This document shows, in pieces, positions 1 through 8,918 of a stretch of DNA of 64,000 nt (positions are counted from its first letter, which is position 1; the number at the start of each line of letters is the position of its first letter). The position numbers were made by a program, and so were the translations under genes. The notes below the pieces were generated by a model that was given only the letters and a program-made list of their open reading frames with translations, made no database searches and was not told the origin of the DNA. The stretch is from JAXMBX01 sp046349635. GTDB taxonomy: Bacteria; Planctomycetota; Planctomycetia; Planctomycetales; Planctomycetaceae. The stretch lies in NCBI GenBank assembly GCA_046349635.1, contig JAXMBX010000018.1, positions 19,543 through 83,542 of the forward strand. The letters run 5' to 3'.

Positions 1-439
1 GATCGGCGAAGAAGTCGATGTATTCCGTCGGCTGCATCACCCCCTCTTTGGGAATCTCATACACCCCTTCCGTCAGCACCGGCCCTGTGTGCGTATGCGT
101 CGCACTCACAATGATCTTCTGCAGTGGAAAATCTTTCAGCGACTTCCCGACCCTCTCCCGGATCTTTTCCAGCGCGATCTTCGGAACTGCCACCAGATCG
201 CACGCGACGAGAACCGTCTGCTCACGGCTCTTCCCCTCTGCTTGTGTTTCCAGCGCAACAATCGTCGCCGTGACGGGACTCTCGACCTCTCGCGAGATGC
301 GGGTGTTCATCTGCCCCCATAAGGCAATCGGCCGATCGGGAGTAATACTCACCGTCGCCCCACCGACCAGCAGCTCCCCCCTGCTGACTTGGGCCATTCC
401 CAGGGTGAACATCACCACCAGCCACAATTGTGTCTTCAT
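1..439 (-). CDS. Neutral/alkaline ceramidase-like secreted protein, N-terminal part
   Basis: The gene reads leftward from an ATG at 439 and runs off the window edge, so only the first 146 residues are visible. Residues 1-21 form a Sec signal peptide (hydrophobic run LWLVVMFTLGMA). The mature start, with VGGATVSITPDRPIALWGQ at about 25-43, and SATHTHTGP at 112-120 match the N-terminal domain of neutral/alkaline non-lysosomal ceramidases. In that family the paired histidines of the THTH motif take part in zinc binding. Planctomycetes carry many secreted members of this family whose true substrates are often unknown, so ceramide hydrolysis is only a family-level guess. The start is set by the signal peptide. 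Confidence 0.8.
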   Translation of the reverse strand, partial: MKTQLWLVVMFTLGMAQVSRGELLVGGATVSITPDRPIALWGQMNTRISREVESPVTATIVALETQAEGKSREQTVLVACDLVAVPKIALEKIRERVGKSLKDFPLQKIIVSATHTHTGPVLTEGVYEIPKEGVMQPTEYIDFFAD

Positions 440-494
440 TGTCGCCTCACTCTTCGTTGCTCTCACAGACTCGCTCTGACCACTTCTTCTGTAG

Positions 495-511
495 GGTCCG
501 CGGTGCGGACC
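495..511. repeat. Short perfect palindrome (7-bp arms) between divergent genes
   Basis: GGTCCGC, three bases, then GCGGACC. It lies between the divergently read ceramidase-like gene and the beta-propeller gene. It resembles short palindromic intergenic repeats that I recall from planctomycete genomes, but only one copy was noticed here. It is too short and has no T-run, so it is not a convincing terminator. Confidence 0.4.
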
Positions 512-646
512 AATCTTGCAACTCGATTTCCACTTTTCAGTGTTCCGTCGCGCCCCTTTTGCTATCCTGACCAGCGGAACATTCCTCCGTGTACTACTGA
601 ATCTGCCACTGTTTTGATGGACGTCACAACGGTCTCACCAAAAAAC

Positions 647-2158
647 ATGAAACGCCTCATACACCTCTTCGCAGGATTCGTCGCCGTCGCCTTTCCCGCC
701 GCTGCGGCCGAACCCCTCAATCTCGGCTCGCGCCGCGAACTCTTCGTCGATAATGCCCTCACGGAACGACTGGAAGGCCGCGTCGAACTCCGCCTGCATC
801 ACCCCACTCCCCGCGAAGTCGCGTTGAAGTTCGACCAGCCTTGGGAAGGGAACGCCAGCGGTTATCCGACCGTCATACAGGACGGGGACCTGTACCGCAT
901 GTACTATCGCGGCCATCGCTACCTCATCGACCCGCCTCCTCTGCGCCAGGCTCAACCGGAAGTCGTCTGCTACGCCGAAAGCACCGATGGCATCCACTGG
1001 AAAAAGCCCCACCTCGGCCTCCGCGACTGGCCCGGCTCAAAGGACAACAACATCATCTGGCGCGATGGCTACGAGACTCATAACTTCGCTCCCTTCAAGG
1101 ACACCAACCCCTACTGCAAACCGGAGGAGCGTTTCAAAGCCGTGGGAGGCACCATCGCCAGTAAGGGACTGCTGACTTTCAAATCGGCCGATGGCATTCG
1201 CTGGTCGAAACTGAGCAGCGCCCCCGTCGTCACGAAAGGGGCCTTCGATTCCCACAACACCGTCTTCTGGGACAATGCCCGCCAGCGCTACGTCATGTAT
1301 GTCCGCTATTTCAGCGAAGACCACTTCAAAGGCCTCCGCTCCATCGGCGTCTCCTATTCCACCGATTTCCAATCCTGGTCCGAACCCCTCGGCCTCACGT
1401 ATGCTGATGCTCATCCCCAACAGATGTACACGAACCAGATCGCTCCCTACTACCGTGCGCCACATATCCTGATGGGCTTCCCTACCCGCTTCGTCGCACG
1501 CCCATTGACAAACCACGCCCGGCAACTCGAACCGGTCAAAACTCGTGCCCAGTTCGCCAGGTCGATTGAGAGCAGCGGGGCCTACACGGGTGCCGAAATC
1601 ACCGACGGCCTGTTCATGACCAGCCGCGACGGCCGGGCCTTCCACCGCTGGAGCGAAGCCTTTCTCCCCCCCGGCCCCGAAGCCGAAGGACGCTGGATCT
1701 ATGGCGACAACTACCAGAGTTACGGTCTGTTCGAAACCGCTGCGGATCGTCCCGGCTTCCCCCGCGAAATCTCCCTCCACTTCAACGAAGGGGCTTGGCG
1801 GGACGACATGCACCGGCTCCGCCGCTACACCATCCGCCTCGATGGTTTCGTCTCCCTGCATGCCCCGCTCGACGGCGGCGAGCTGATCACGAAACCAATC
1901 CAGTTCACCGGGAAGAAGCTCAAGATCAACTACGCCACATCCGCGCTGGGGAATGTGCGGATCGAAATCCAGGACCCCGACGGCAAGCCCCTCCCCGGCT
2001 ATTCACTCGCTGAGGCCGATGAACTCTTCGGCGACAACGTCGAGCAGACCGTCACCTGGAAAGACAACCCCGACGTCAGCATGCTCGCCAACCGCCCGGT
2101 CCGCCTCCACTTCAAACTTGCCGACGCCGACCTCTATTCGTTCCAGTTCATCGACTGA
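647..2158 (+). CDS. Secreted five-bladed beta-propeller protein, glycoside hydrolase-like
   Basis: 503 residues from the ATG at 647. This start puts a clean Sec signal peptide first (KRLIHLFAGFVAVAFPAAAA); an upstream in-frame ATG at 617 would add ten polar residues. After the signal the protein reads LGSRRELFVDNALTERL, then repeated aromatic and Asp-rich blades such as YRMYYRGHRY, CYAESTDGIHWKKP and FKSADGIRWSKL. These 'DGI.W' repeats are typical of GH32/GH43-like beta-propellers and of many planctomycete proteins annotated only as hypothetical. The C-terminal about 90 residues look like a beta-sandwich. A role in polysaccharide breakdown outside the cytoplasm is likely, but the substrate and catalytic residues cannot be assigned. 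Confidence 0.75.
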   Translation: MKRLIHLFAGFVAVAFPAAAAEPLNLGSRRELFVDNALTERLEGRVELRLHHPTPREVALKFDQPWEGNASGYPTVIQDGDLYRMYYRGHRYLIDPPPLRQAQPEVVCYAESTDGIHWKKPHLGLRDWPGSKDNNIIWRDGYETHNFAPFKDTNPYCKPEERFKAVGGTIASKGLLTFKSADGIRWSKLSSAPVVTKGAFDSHNTVFWDNARQRYVMYVRYFSEDHFKGLRSIGVSYSTDFQSWSEPLGLTYADAHPQQMYTNQIAPYYRAPHILMGFPTRFVARPLTNHARQLEPVKTRAQFARSIESSGAYTGAEITDGLFMTSRDGRAFHRWSEAFLPPGPEAEGRWIYGDNYQSYGLFETAADRPGFPREISLHFNEGAWRDDMHRLRRYTIRLDGFVSLHAPLDGGELITKPIQFTGKKLKINYATSALGNVRIEIQDPDGKPLPGYSLAEADELFGDNVEQTVTWKDNPDVSMLANRPVRLHFKLADADLYSFQFID

Positions 2159-2222
2159 GCCTCGTCGGTTATTCTGGCAACGACCTGACAGACCTCAAAA
2201 TGAATCAAGAACCAAATTGACC

Positions 2223-2810
2223 ATGAACCGTACTGACCACTTGGCCCTCCTCCACGAATACGTCCACAGCGACAGCCTCATCAAGCACATGCTCGCCGTC
2301 GAATGTGCAGTCCGTGCCTACGCGAAAAAATTCGGGGCCGATGAGGAACTGTGGGGAACCACCGCCCTCCTCCATGACTTCGACTACGAGCGCTGGCCCA
2401 CTCCTGCCGACCACCCGATTCAAGGCTCCAAAATCCTTCGCGAGAAGGGCTACCCCGAGGAGCTGATCTACGCCATCCTGTCTCACGCCGACTACCTGCA
2501 GGATCAGTACCCTCGCACTTCACCGCTCGACAAGACCCTCTACGCCTGCGATGAACTCGCCGGCTTCATCACCGCCTGCGCCCTCGTCCGCCCCGGCCGC
2601 CTCGAAGGGCTCACCCCCAAGAGCGTCAAAAAGAAAATGAAGCAGGCCTCCTTCGCCGCCAACGTGAAACGCGAAGACATGACCCGCGGCGCGGAGGAAC
2701 TCGGCGTCGATTTCGACGAACACATCGCCTTCGTCATCGCCGCGATGCAACCCCACGCGGAAACCCTGGGCCTCACCCCACAGGCCGACGGGACCGAAGC
2801 TGCCGAGTAA
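2223..2810 (+). CDS. HD-domain phosphohydrolase
   Basis: 195 residues, starting at the ATG at 2223. The HD signature ALLHDFDYER lies at residues 48-57, with His51-Asp52 as the likely metal ligands. Further conserved His residues (H22, H64, H88) fit a compact HD fold of the kind that hydrolyses nucleotides or related phosphate esters. The C-terminal half is helical and ends in a short charged tail. The gene follows the secreted beta-propeller gene by 64 bp, so it may be cotranscribed, but their functions look unrelated. The substrate is unknown. Confidence 0.75.
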   Translation: MNRTDHLALLHEYVHSDSLIKHMLAVECAVRAYAKKFGADEELWGTTALLHDFDYERWPTPADHPIQGSKILREKGYPEELIYAILSHADYLQDQYPRTSPLDKTLYACDELAGFITACALVRPGRLEGLTPKSVKKKMKQASFAANVKREDMTRGAEELGVDFDEHIAFVIAAMQPHAETLGLTPQADGTEAAE

Positions 2811-2928
2811 AAACCCAGGTCACGACATCCCCATTCCGGCCTTTTCGATCCCCCCTCCATCCCCCGGGATGAATATGAAATCCCGGTGAACATCCCCCTC
2901 CAAAACCCCCGCAAACCGCCAAAATCAG

Positions 2929-2958
2929 TTGTCCGTTTCGAAATCGGGCTGGTACAAT
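2929..2958 (+). promoter_or_regulatory. Candidate sigma-70 type promoter upstream of the HNH gene
   Basis: TTGTCC, an 18-bp spacer, then TACAAT. It lies in the 363-bp gap before the HNH endonuclease gene, about 215 bp from its start. Matches are 4/6 and 5/6 to the bacterial consensus. This is sequence inspection only and the leader would be long. Nothing else was recognised in the gap. Confidence 0.25.
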
Positions 2959-3173
2959 TCTGTGACCCCATCCCGGGGAATTGTCCACGAATTCACCCTT
3001 CCGCCCGAACCAACAGACGGCGGCAGGACTCCATATAAAAGTCCCTTGCAAACTGTGCATGGGACCGGGTTTTCAGCCTCCCGGCTGACGTTTGAAAGGC
3101 CGTGTTTCCTATCAGGTTTTGACGCGATCTCTACGCAATCTGCATTGGAGTGATCCGAAAGGAGTGGTGCGGA

Positions 3174-3815
3174 ATGGGTTTGGGGCCAAGTGTTGCCATG
3201 CAGTCCTCCGTCCTGGTGCTGAATCGCACGTATCTGGCGATTCAGGTCATGTCGGTCCGGCGGGCGTTCTGCCTGCTCTGGAAGGAACTGGCAGAGGTCA
3301 TCAGCGTCGAAAACGGCTCATACGTCTCGTATGACTTCCAGAGCTGGCTCGAAGTCAGCCAGTTCCGGGCCGCGATGGAATCGCGCGACGAGCACGATGA
3401 TTGGATCAAGGGAGTCAATTTCGACATCCAGGTCCCGCGCGTCATCCGCCTGCTGAATTACGACCGTTTCCCTCGAAATGTCGTGAAATTCAACCGCCGG
3501 AACATCTTCCTGCGGGATGAAAATCGCTGCCAGTACTGCGGCCATCGCTTCAGCACGCACCAGTTGAGCCTTGACCACGTCGTCCCCAAAAGCCGCGGCG
3601 GTCAGACCACCTGGGAGAATATCGTCTGCGCCTGCCTGCGGTGTAATGTCCGCAAGGGGGGCCGCACTCCGGATGAAGCCGGGATGCGGCTCTACAAGGC
3701 CCCGGTGAAACCGCTCCGCAGCCCCATGCTTTCCCAGCAGTTAGGGACGATGAAGTATGCTTCCTGGCGGAACTTCCTCGATGAGGCCTACTGGACAACG
3801 GAATTGCAGAGTTAA
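3174..3815 (+). CDS. HNH endonuclease
   Basis: 213 residues. The start at 3174 is chosen because AGGAG sits 9 bp upstream; a later ATG at 3198 would begin MQSSVLVLNRTYLAIQV. The N-terminal half (residues 9-110) is the conserved helper region of this HNH subfamily. The nuclease is at residues 113-165: CQYC at 119-122, DHVVPKSRGG starting at 134, N149, and CLRC at 154-157. So the HNH residues and the zinc-binding cysteine pairs are intact. This is a stand-alone housekeeping-type HNH protein common in planctomycetes and cyanobacteria. It is not next to a methyltransferase or mobile element. Its DNA target and role are unknown. Confidence 0.85.
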   Translation: MGLGPSVAMQSSVLVLNRTYLAIQVMSVRRAFCLLWKELAEVISVENGSYVSYDFQSWLEVSQFRAAMESRDEHDDWIKGVNFDIQVPRVIRLLNYDRFPRNVVKFNRRNIFLRDENRCQYCGHRFSTHQLSLDHVVPKSRGGQTTWENIVCACLRCNVRKGGRTPDEAGMRLYKAPVKPLRSPMLSQQLGTMKYASWRNFLDEAYWTTELQS

Positions 3816-3853
3816 GTCAACGGAGTAACTGCTCAGCAAAGTGAGCCCTGACA

Positions 3854-3909
3854 AAATGCGGTTGGTGATCACGCTGACTCGCGGTTTTCAGGAAACCTCA
3901 CTTCGTCCA
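3854..3909. repeat. Copy 1 of a dispersed intergenic repeat of about 56 bp
   Basis: A 17-bp core, AAATGCGGTTGGTGATC, is identical to 31522-31538. The next 39 bases align with roughly three quarters identity, including TTTTC(A/C)GGAAAC and TCGTCC. Both copies lie about 27-40 bp downstream of a stop codon. It is not part of a recognised gene. Confidence 0.5.
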
Positions 3910-3930
3910 GAGCCTTTTATCAAAGAACAG

Positions 3931-3965
3931 AAAAGCCGGGTTGTGAAAACAACCCGGCTTTCTTT
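3931..3965. terminator. Intrinsic terminator hairpin, probably bidirectional
   Basis: Stem AAAGCCGGGTTGT / ACAACCCGGCTTT with loop GAAA, flanked by T-rich sequence on the right and A-rich sequence on the left. It lies just beyond the 3' end of the leftward tRNA-Asp gene and downstream of the rightward HNH gene, so it can serve both. Confidence 0.85.
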
Positions 3966-3976
3966 CTGCACTAGAG

Positions 3977-4050
3977 CGAGCGCGACGGGGCTCGAACCCG
4001 CAACCTCCGGCGTGACAGGCCGGCGCGCTAACCGATTGCGCCACGCGCCC
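3977..4050 (-). tRNA. tRNA-Asp (anticodon GUC)
   Basis: Read on the minus strand, the 74-nt sequence folds as a full cloverleaf. The acceptor GGGCGCG pairs with CGCGCTC with one G-U wobble and discriminator G. The D-loop contains AATCGGTTAG, the anticodon loop is CTGTCAC with GTC, and the T-arm is GCGGGTTCGAGCCCCGT... The CCA end is not encoded. A strong hairpin terminator follows at 3931-3965. Confidence 0.95.
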
Positions 4051-4501
4051 TAAGCTCCGCAGCGAACAGCGACTTCGAAAAGTCCGTTCGCAGCCACAAA
4101 ATTACGTCGGAAGAACCGCAGCCCCTCCGACGTTCCTGTTCTCAATTCGGGGGTTTGAACCCCCGGTCTGAAGCGGATTGTTGATTGTACTGTCTGGAGG
4201 ACCATCGTCAAGTTTCCGCAAGCGAGAACTTACACCCGAATCGACACAGATTACATCCGCATAAATTCCTATGGGGCAAGATCTTACCCCTGCCCAGAAT
4301 GCAGACAACCGGGCGAGAAAAACCGGTTTCTCACGCCCGCTTGCAGATCGCCAATCCAAACGGACCAGCATTCTCTTCCCTGGGTGACGGCTATTTTGTC
4401 GATTTCTCGATTTCCGAGCCGGTTTTTTCCCTCGCCAAAACATTACGAAACCGTAAGATTCACGCGGTACGAACGGATTCAAAGGTTTGGAAACAGGTAG
4501 C
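4051..4501. other. Intergenic region with one short palindrome
   Basis: No gene was found in these 451 bases between tRNA-Asp and the SulP-carbonic anhydrase gene. A perfect 8-bp inverted repeat with a 2-base spacer (CGGGGGTT-TG-AACCCCCG) is at 4148-4165. It has no T-run. Promoters for the divergent tRNA and transporter genes must lie here, but none could be named with confidence. Confidence 0.4.
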
Positions 4502-6769
4502 ATGACAGACTCAAAAACATTGAATGGCAAGAACTTAGCGCGTGACCTGGCGGCAGGAATGGTCGTATTCCTCGTCGCTCTCCCTCTCTGTCTCGGTGTG
4601 GCGCTCGCCTCCCAGGCCCCTCTCTTCTCCGGGATCGTTTCCGGGATCATCGGGGGCATCCTCGTCGGCGTTATCAGCCGCTCGCACACCAGCGTTTCCG
4701 GCCCCTCGGCCAGTTCCCCGGCGCTGGTCGCCGCGCAGATCGCCATGCTCGGCACGTTTGAATCCTTTCAGCTCGCCGTCGTCATCGCGGGACTGCTGCA
4801 GATTTTTCTCGGTGTTGTTCGCATCGGATTTCTCTCGGCTTTCGTCCCGTCCTGTGTCATCAAGGGGCTGCTGGCCGCGATTGGCGTGATCCTCATTCTG
4901 AAGCAGATCCCCCACGTCCTGGGACATGATGCTGACCCCGAAGGGGATATGTCGTTCGATCAGCCCGATCACCAGAATACTTTCTCCGAACTCGGGGCAC
5001 TCCTCGGAGACTATCACTGGGGGGCAGCGGCCATTGGTCTGCTCTCCTTCCTGCTCCTGATTTTCTGGGACAAAATCCCGTCCGTGAAACGGGCAAAAAT
5101 TCCCGCTCCTCTTGCGGTCGTCTTTCTGGGAATCGCGTTGAGCGAACTGCTCCGCCCGTGGGGGGCGAAGTGGTCTATTGGTCCCACGCATCTCGTTCAG
5201 GTTCCCGTCCCGACGCAGTTCTCGGAACTGCTCGACTACCTCCGCTGGCCGGACTTCACGCAATGGCTGAATCCCCGCATTTACATGGGAGCCATGACCA
5301 TTGCCGCCATTGCCTCGCTGGAAACCCTCCTGAACCTGGAAGCAGTCGACAAGATCGACCCCGAACAGCGGATCTCTCCTCCCAACCGCGAACTGATCGC
5401 GCAGGGCATCGGCAACATGACCGCCGGCATGCTGGGGGGGATTCCTGTCACCTCCGTCATCGTCCGCAGTTCGGTGAACATCGACGCCGGCGTCCACTCC
5501 AAGCTGGGGACCATCGTGCATGGTCTGCTCCTGTTGTTCTCTGTGATCTTTCTCCCCCGCTATCTGAACCTGATTCCCCTCTCCTGCCTGGCGGCCATTC
5601 TGCTGGCGACCGGCATCAAGCTGGCCAATCCCCTCCTGTTCCGCCAGATGTGGAACGACGGCTGGAACCAGTTCCTTCCCTTCGCGGTCACGCTCGTCGC
5701 CATTGTCCTCACCGATCTCCTGATGGGAATTCTCATCGGGCTGGGGGTCAGCATCGCTTTCATCCTGCATAGCAGCTTCCGCCGTCCCCTCCGCCGCATC
5801 GTCGAAAAACACCTCGGTGGCGAAGTGCTGCATATCGAACTCGCGAACCAGGTGGGATTCTTTCACCGTGCCGCCCTCGATGAAGCCCTCAATCAGATTC
5901 CACGCGGAGGGCACGTCCTCCTCGACGCCGGCAATACGGACTATATTGATCCCGACGTCCTCGGGCTGATCCGGGATTTCAAGGAACAGACCGCTCCTGC
6001 ACGGGGAGTGGAGGTAAGCCTGAAAGGATTCCGCAAGAAATATCATCTCAAGGACCACATTCAATACGTCGACTATTCCACGCACGACTTGCAGTCGAAG
6101 CTGAGCCCCGCGCAAGTCCTTCAAATCCTGCGGGACGGGCACGAACGTTTCCGGGACGGAACACCTTTGACCCGCGACCTGGGACGGCAGGTGAAGGCCA
6201 CCTCCTCGGGCCAGCATCCGCTCGCGGTCGTCCTGAGTTGTATCGATTCACGTACCCCTGCGGAATTGATTTTCGATCTGGGGGTGGGAGATATCTTCAG
6301 CGTCCGGGTCGCCGGCAACATCATCAGCCGCAAGATTCTGGGAAGTATCGAATACGCCTGCGCCGTCGCCGGGGCCAAACTGATCCTGGTCATGGGACAT
6401 ACCCGCTGCGGCGCAGTGACCGCCGCCTTCAATCTCGCCAGATCGAAAGGTTCGATCTTTCAACAGACCGGGTGCGAACACCTGGAATACGTCCTCAAGG
6501 ATATCCAGCAGTCGATTCCGAAGGGGGGCATGCCGGATGAATCCCGACTTTCTCCCGAAGAACTGGAGGGGGAAGTGAATCTCGTCGCCCGGCGAAACGT
6601 CCTGAACACCGTAAAAGAAATGACGGCGAGCAGCGAAACCCTCGCGAAGCTGGTCCGCGAAGGGCGGATTGCCGTCGTGGGGGGACTGTACGACGTCGTG
6701 ACCGGAGAGATCGAGTTCCTGGGAGAACAGGCGGAGTCCTTACTCAACGGGAATCCAGAGGCCACCTGA
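4502..6769 (+). CDS. SulP-type anion transporter fused to beta-carbonic anhydrase
   Basis: 755 residues. Residues about 10-420 are the SulP membrane domain: LPLCLGVALASQAPL near 28, SGPSASSPALVAAQ near 67, then about ten or more hydrophobic segments. A cytoplasmic STAS-like stretch follows (about 425-530). Residues about 535-750 are a complete beta-class carbonic anhydrase with predicted zinc ligands Cys580, His633 and Cys636, plus the Asp582/Arg584 pair (SCIDSRTPAEL and MGHTRCGAV). Such fusions are known and are thought to move bicarbonate, with the enzyme interconverting CO2 and HCO3- at the inner face. Sulfate transport is less likely. The start is at 4502, with 4487 as an alternative. Its 3' end overlaps the convergent methyltransferase gene by 30 bp. 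Confidence 0.9.
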   Translation: MTDSKTLNGKNLARDLAAGMVVFLVALPLCLGVALASQAPLFSGIVSGIIGGILVGVISRSHTSVSGPSASSPALVAAQIAMLGTFESFQLAVVIAGLLQIFLGVVRIGFLSAFVPSCVIKGLLAAIGVILILKQIPHVLGHDADPEGDMSFDQPDHQNTFSELGALLGDYHWGAAAIGLLSFLLLIFWDKIPSVKRAKIPAPLAVVFLGIALSELLRPWGAKWSIGPTHLVQVPVPTQFSELLDYLRWPDFTQWLNPRIYMGAMTIAAIASLETLLNLEAVDKIDPEQRISPPNRELIAQGIGNMTAGMLGGIPVTSVIVRSSVNIDAGVHSKLGTIVHGLLLLFSVIFLPRYLNLIPLSCLAAILLATGIKLANPLLFRQMWNDGWNQFLPFAVTLVAIVLTDLLMGILIGLGVSIAFILHSSFRRPLRRIVEKHLGGEVLHIELANQVGFFHRAALDEALNQIPRGGHVLLDAGNTDYIDPDVLGLIRDFKEQTAPARGVEVSLKGFRKKYHLKDHIQYVDYSTHDLQSKLSPAQVLQILRDGHERFRDGTPLTRDLGRQVKATSSGQHPLAVVLSCIDSRTPAELIFDLGVGDIFSVRVAGNIISRKILGSIEYACAVAGAKLILVMGHTRCGAVTAAFNLARSKGSIFQQTGCEHLEYVLKDIQQSIPKGGMPDESRLSPEELEGEVNLVARRNVLNTVKEMTASSETLAKLVREGRIAVVGGLYDVVTGEIEFLGEQAESLLNGNPEAT

Positions 6770-7543
6770 TTTTTTGTCCTGTGCTGTCTCCGCCACACGG
6801 CGGGCTTTGAGGCGGACATAAGGGGGCGTCGCCAGACCACGGTGGTGATAATCCCCCGGCGGGGCCTGCGGATCTCCCCGATACGGTTCGCGGAGATCTT
6901 CCAGGACGAATCCACAGCGGCACAGCCCGCCGACAAGCTGATCCCAGCGATGGAGAAATTCGACCGCGCCCGGTTCGCGATAGGAATCATCCGTCGGCGG
7001 GGGGAGCGGTCCCTGGTGGTAATACCCCGTGCCGAGGATGTACCGATCCTGCAGATCACGCCCCACAATCTGCAGGCTCGTCGGCTGCTTGTGCTGGCTG
7101 ATGTAAATCCCCCCCGGACGAAGTACCCGCGCCACTTCCTGGTACACGGCCCCAATGTCCGGAATATAACACGTGCTCACCGGCTGATGGACAATGTCGA
7201 ACGACGCGTCCTTCAGATCGGGCATTTTGTCCATCGATGCTTCCATCACCCGCACCCCGACATTGCGCCGGGACGCTTCCCGGATGTCGAGCTTGAGCAT
7301 CTCCGGGCTGAGATCGACGACGGTCACATGCGCCCCGGCGACCGCATACAGTATCGATTGCCACCCCCCGCCCGAAGCCAGACACAGAACATCCATCCCC
7401 TTCACCGAAGCGGGCAGCCAGCCCCGGGTATCGAGCGTCTGCAACGGCTGGCGGCATTCTTCATCGCTGGCGGGACGCGCGAATCGGCTGGCAGATTCCG
7501 CGAGTCGGTTCCAGGCGGCCCGGTTTTGTGAATACAGCGACAC
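6740..7543 (-). CDS. SAM-dependent class I methyltransferase
   Basis: 267 residues. Motif I is DVLCLASGGGWQS at residues 51-63, followed by the acidic end of beta-2 (VVDLSPEML, 76-84). SFDIVHQPVSTCYIPD and the typical VARVLRPGGIYISQHKQP come next, so the Rossmann-fold SAM-binding domain is complete. It resembles the Methyltransf_11/UbiE-like group; the C-terminal third has no recognisable substrate domain. The acceptor is unknown. It starts 25 bp after the stop of the upstream minus-strand gene, so the two probably form an operon. Its last 30 bp overlap the SulP-carbonic anhydrase gene on the other strand. Confidence 0.85.
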   Translation of the reverse strand: MSLYSQNRAAWNRLAESASRFARPASDEECRQPLQTLDTRGWLPASVKGMDVLCLASGGGWQSILYAVAGAHVTVVDLSPEMLKLDIREASRRNVGVRVMEASMDKMPDLKDASFDIVHQPVSTCYIPDIGAVYQEVARVLRPGGIYISQHKQPTSLQIVGRDLQDRYILGTGYYHQGPLPPPTDDSYREPGAVEFLHRWDQLVGGLCRCGFVLEDLREPYRGDPQAPPGDYHHRGLATPPYVRLKARRVAETAQDKKSGGLWIPVE

Positions 7544-7568
7544 GATGGCTCTCCCGCGGATGATCGTA

Positions 7569-8708
7569 TCAGGATTTCATCAGCAGTGAGGTCGCATAAC
7601 CCACCAGATCCTGACGACTCAGCGCCAGTTTCTGCAACAGATCCGGGCGGTTGGCCTGCAGACACAGATCCCCAAGTGAGAAACCGATCTGCTCCTGGAC
7701 ATGCGCCAGATGCTCAATCGCAATTTCCGCAGCTTTGGGATATTCCTGCAGACGCATCAGCAGTTCCACTAACCCCAACGCCGAGAGTTGCCGCTCGATG
7801 TCCTGCGTTTGTCCCTGCACATTTTCCTCGAAGTAACGAATCGCTTCTTCGCGACGGTCGCCGATCAAGGCCGAGAAGTAATGAATGTGCGCGGGATAAT
7901 AGGCCTCGAACGGTGGATCTCCCGCATATTGATACTGCGGCGCCAGGCGCGAGCCGTATTCCGCCAGTTGGCGGGCCAGCGGAAGTTCCGGATCGGCGGG
8001 AGTCAGCGAGCGCGCGAACCGCACGATCGCATGCAGGTGCGAGACATCAATGTGGTAATTGTCATCCGCGAATAATTCCGGATTCCCCTGCAGCACTTCC
8101 ACCAGGGAGAGTTGGGAGTCTGGCTTATGAGTGGTGCGGCGTTCCACATCCATCGCAACCGACTCCCGCAAGTCACCATAGATCTGCCGAACCATCAAAG
8201 CGGCACAGGCCTGCCGTTGCTCAGGGGCCAGCTGTCGCAGTTGCTGATCGAGGGCCGTCACCGAGTTGCAGGTTCCATGATGCTTGAGGAGAAACGCCAG
8301 CCCCTTCGCCGGGGCCACTCCCTGATACAACGCAATGTCGACGATTTCATCGGGGGGAGGCTGCTCCTCGTCGAGGGCTTCAATCGCCTGAATCACCGGC
8401 TGCGGGTCCCGGATCGTCCGGAAATACAGCCACGCCTGCCCGATTTGTTTTTCCTCCAGCAGAAGTTCCCCGACTTCCCGCGCCGCCGCGATGTAAGCCT
8501 GCTCGAATTCCACTTTCTTGGAGTCCGGGACATCCTCAAATGACGTCGGGTGCGCCAACGGCAGACCCCAGGCCTGTTTCTTCTGCAGCAGCAACGCATC
8601 GAACAACTGGTGGTAGTTGTGGTTGGCGCGCAACAGGTCGATCAACTTGGCGATGACCTTCTCGGGAGAGTCACCCGCCTGGTCCAGCGTGGCAAAGTCG
8701 TCAGTCAT
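7569..8708 (-). CDS. Conserved helical-repeat protein of unknown function
   Basis: 379 residues, no signal peptide or membrane segments, acidic and almost all helical by composition. Several stretches read like degenerate tetratricopeptide or Sel1-like helix pairs (for example QIGQAWLYFRTI, EEAIRYFEENVQ and EYPKAAEIAIEHL). No catalytic motif is visible. It sits directly upstream of the methyltransferase in the same orientation (25-bp gap), so they may share a function such as modifying a bound protein, but that is a guess. I do not recognise a named family. Confidence 0.65.
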   Translation of the reverse strand: MTDDFATLDQAGDSPEKVIAKLIDLLRANHNYHQLFDALLLQKKQAWGLPLAHPTSFEDVPDSKKVEFEQAYIAAAREVGELLLEEKQIGQAWLYFRTIRDPQPVIQAIEALDEEQPPPDEIVDIALYQGVAPAKGLAFLLKHHGTCNSVTALDQQLRQLAPEQRQACAALMVRQIYGDLRESVAMDVERRTTHKPDSQLSLVEVLQGNPELFADDNYHIDVSHLHAIVRFARSLTPADPELPLARQLAEYGSRLAPQYQYAGDPPFEAYYPAHIHYFSALIGDRREEAIRYFEENVQGQTQDIERQLSALGLVELLMRLQEYPKAAEIAIEHLAHVQEQIGFSLGDLCLQANRPDLLQKLALSRQDLVGYATSLLMKS

Positions 8709-8918
8709 GGGTGGTTTTCAAAACAGTTGGGAAGGAGGCCGGGCAGGGAAGACACGACAAGACGTACATTACAGGGTAGAGGAGGCCGGGAGAGAGAACA
8801 AGGCCCACCGCGCCCCTGGAATTCCCACCCCGAACCTCTAATCGCGGGCCACTGTCCTACGTTATCCTTCAGAGATCAATAACATCACGCAGAGCAACGA
8901 ATATCAAAGGAATCACAC

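Noticed and set aside
3150..3173. Upstream ATG at 3150 as start of the HNH gene
   Set aside because: The AGGAG site at 3160-3164 would fall inside it and fits the ATG at 3174 instead.
4148..4165. Palindrome as terminator for a gene left of SulP
   Set aside because: It has a 2-base loop, no T-run and no gene reading into it.
4535..6217. 560-codon open frame antisense to the SulP-carbonic anhydrase gene
   Set aside because: Its translation is rich in Gln, Asp, Gly and His with no motif, while the plus strand encodes a full known protein. It is a high-GC shadow.
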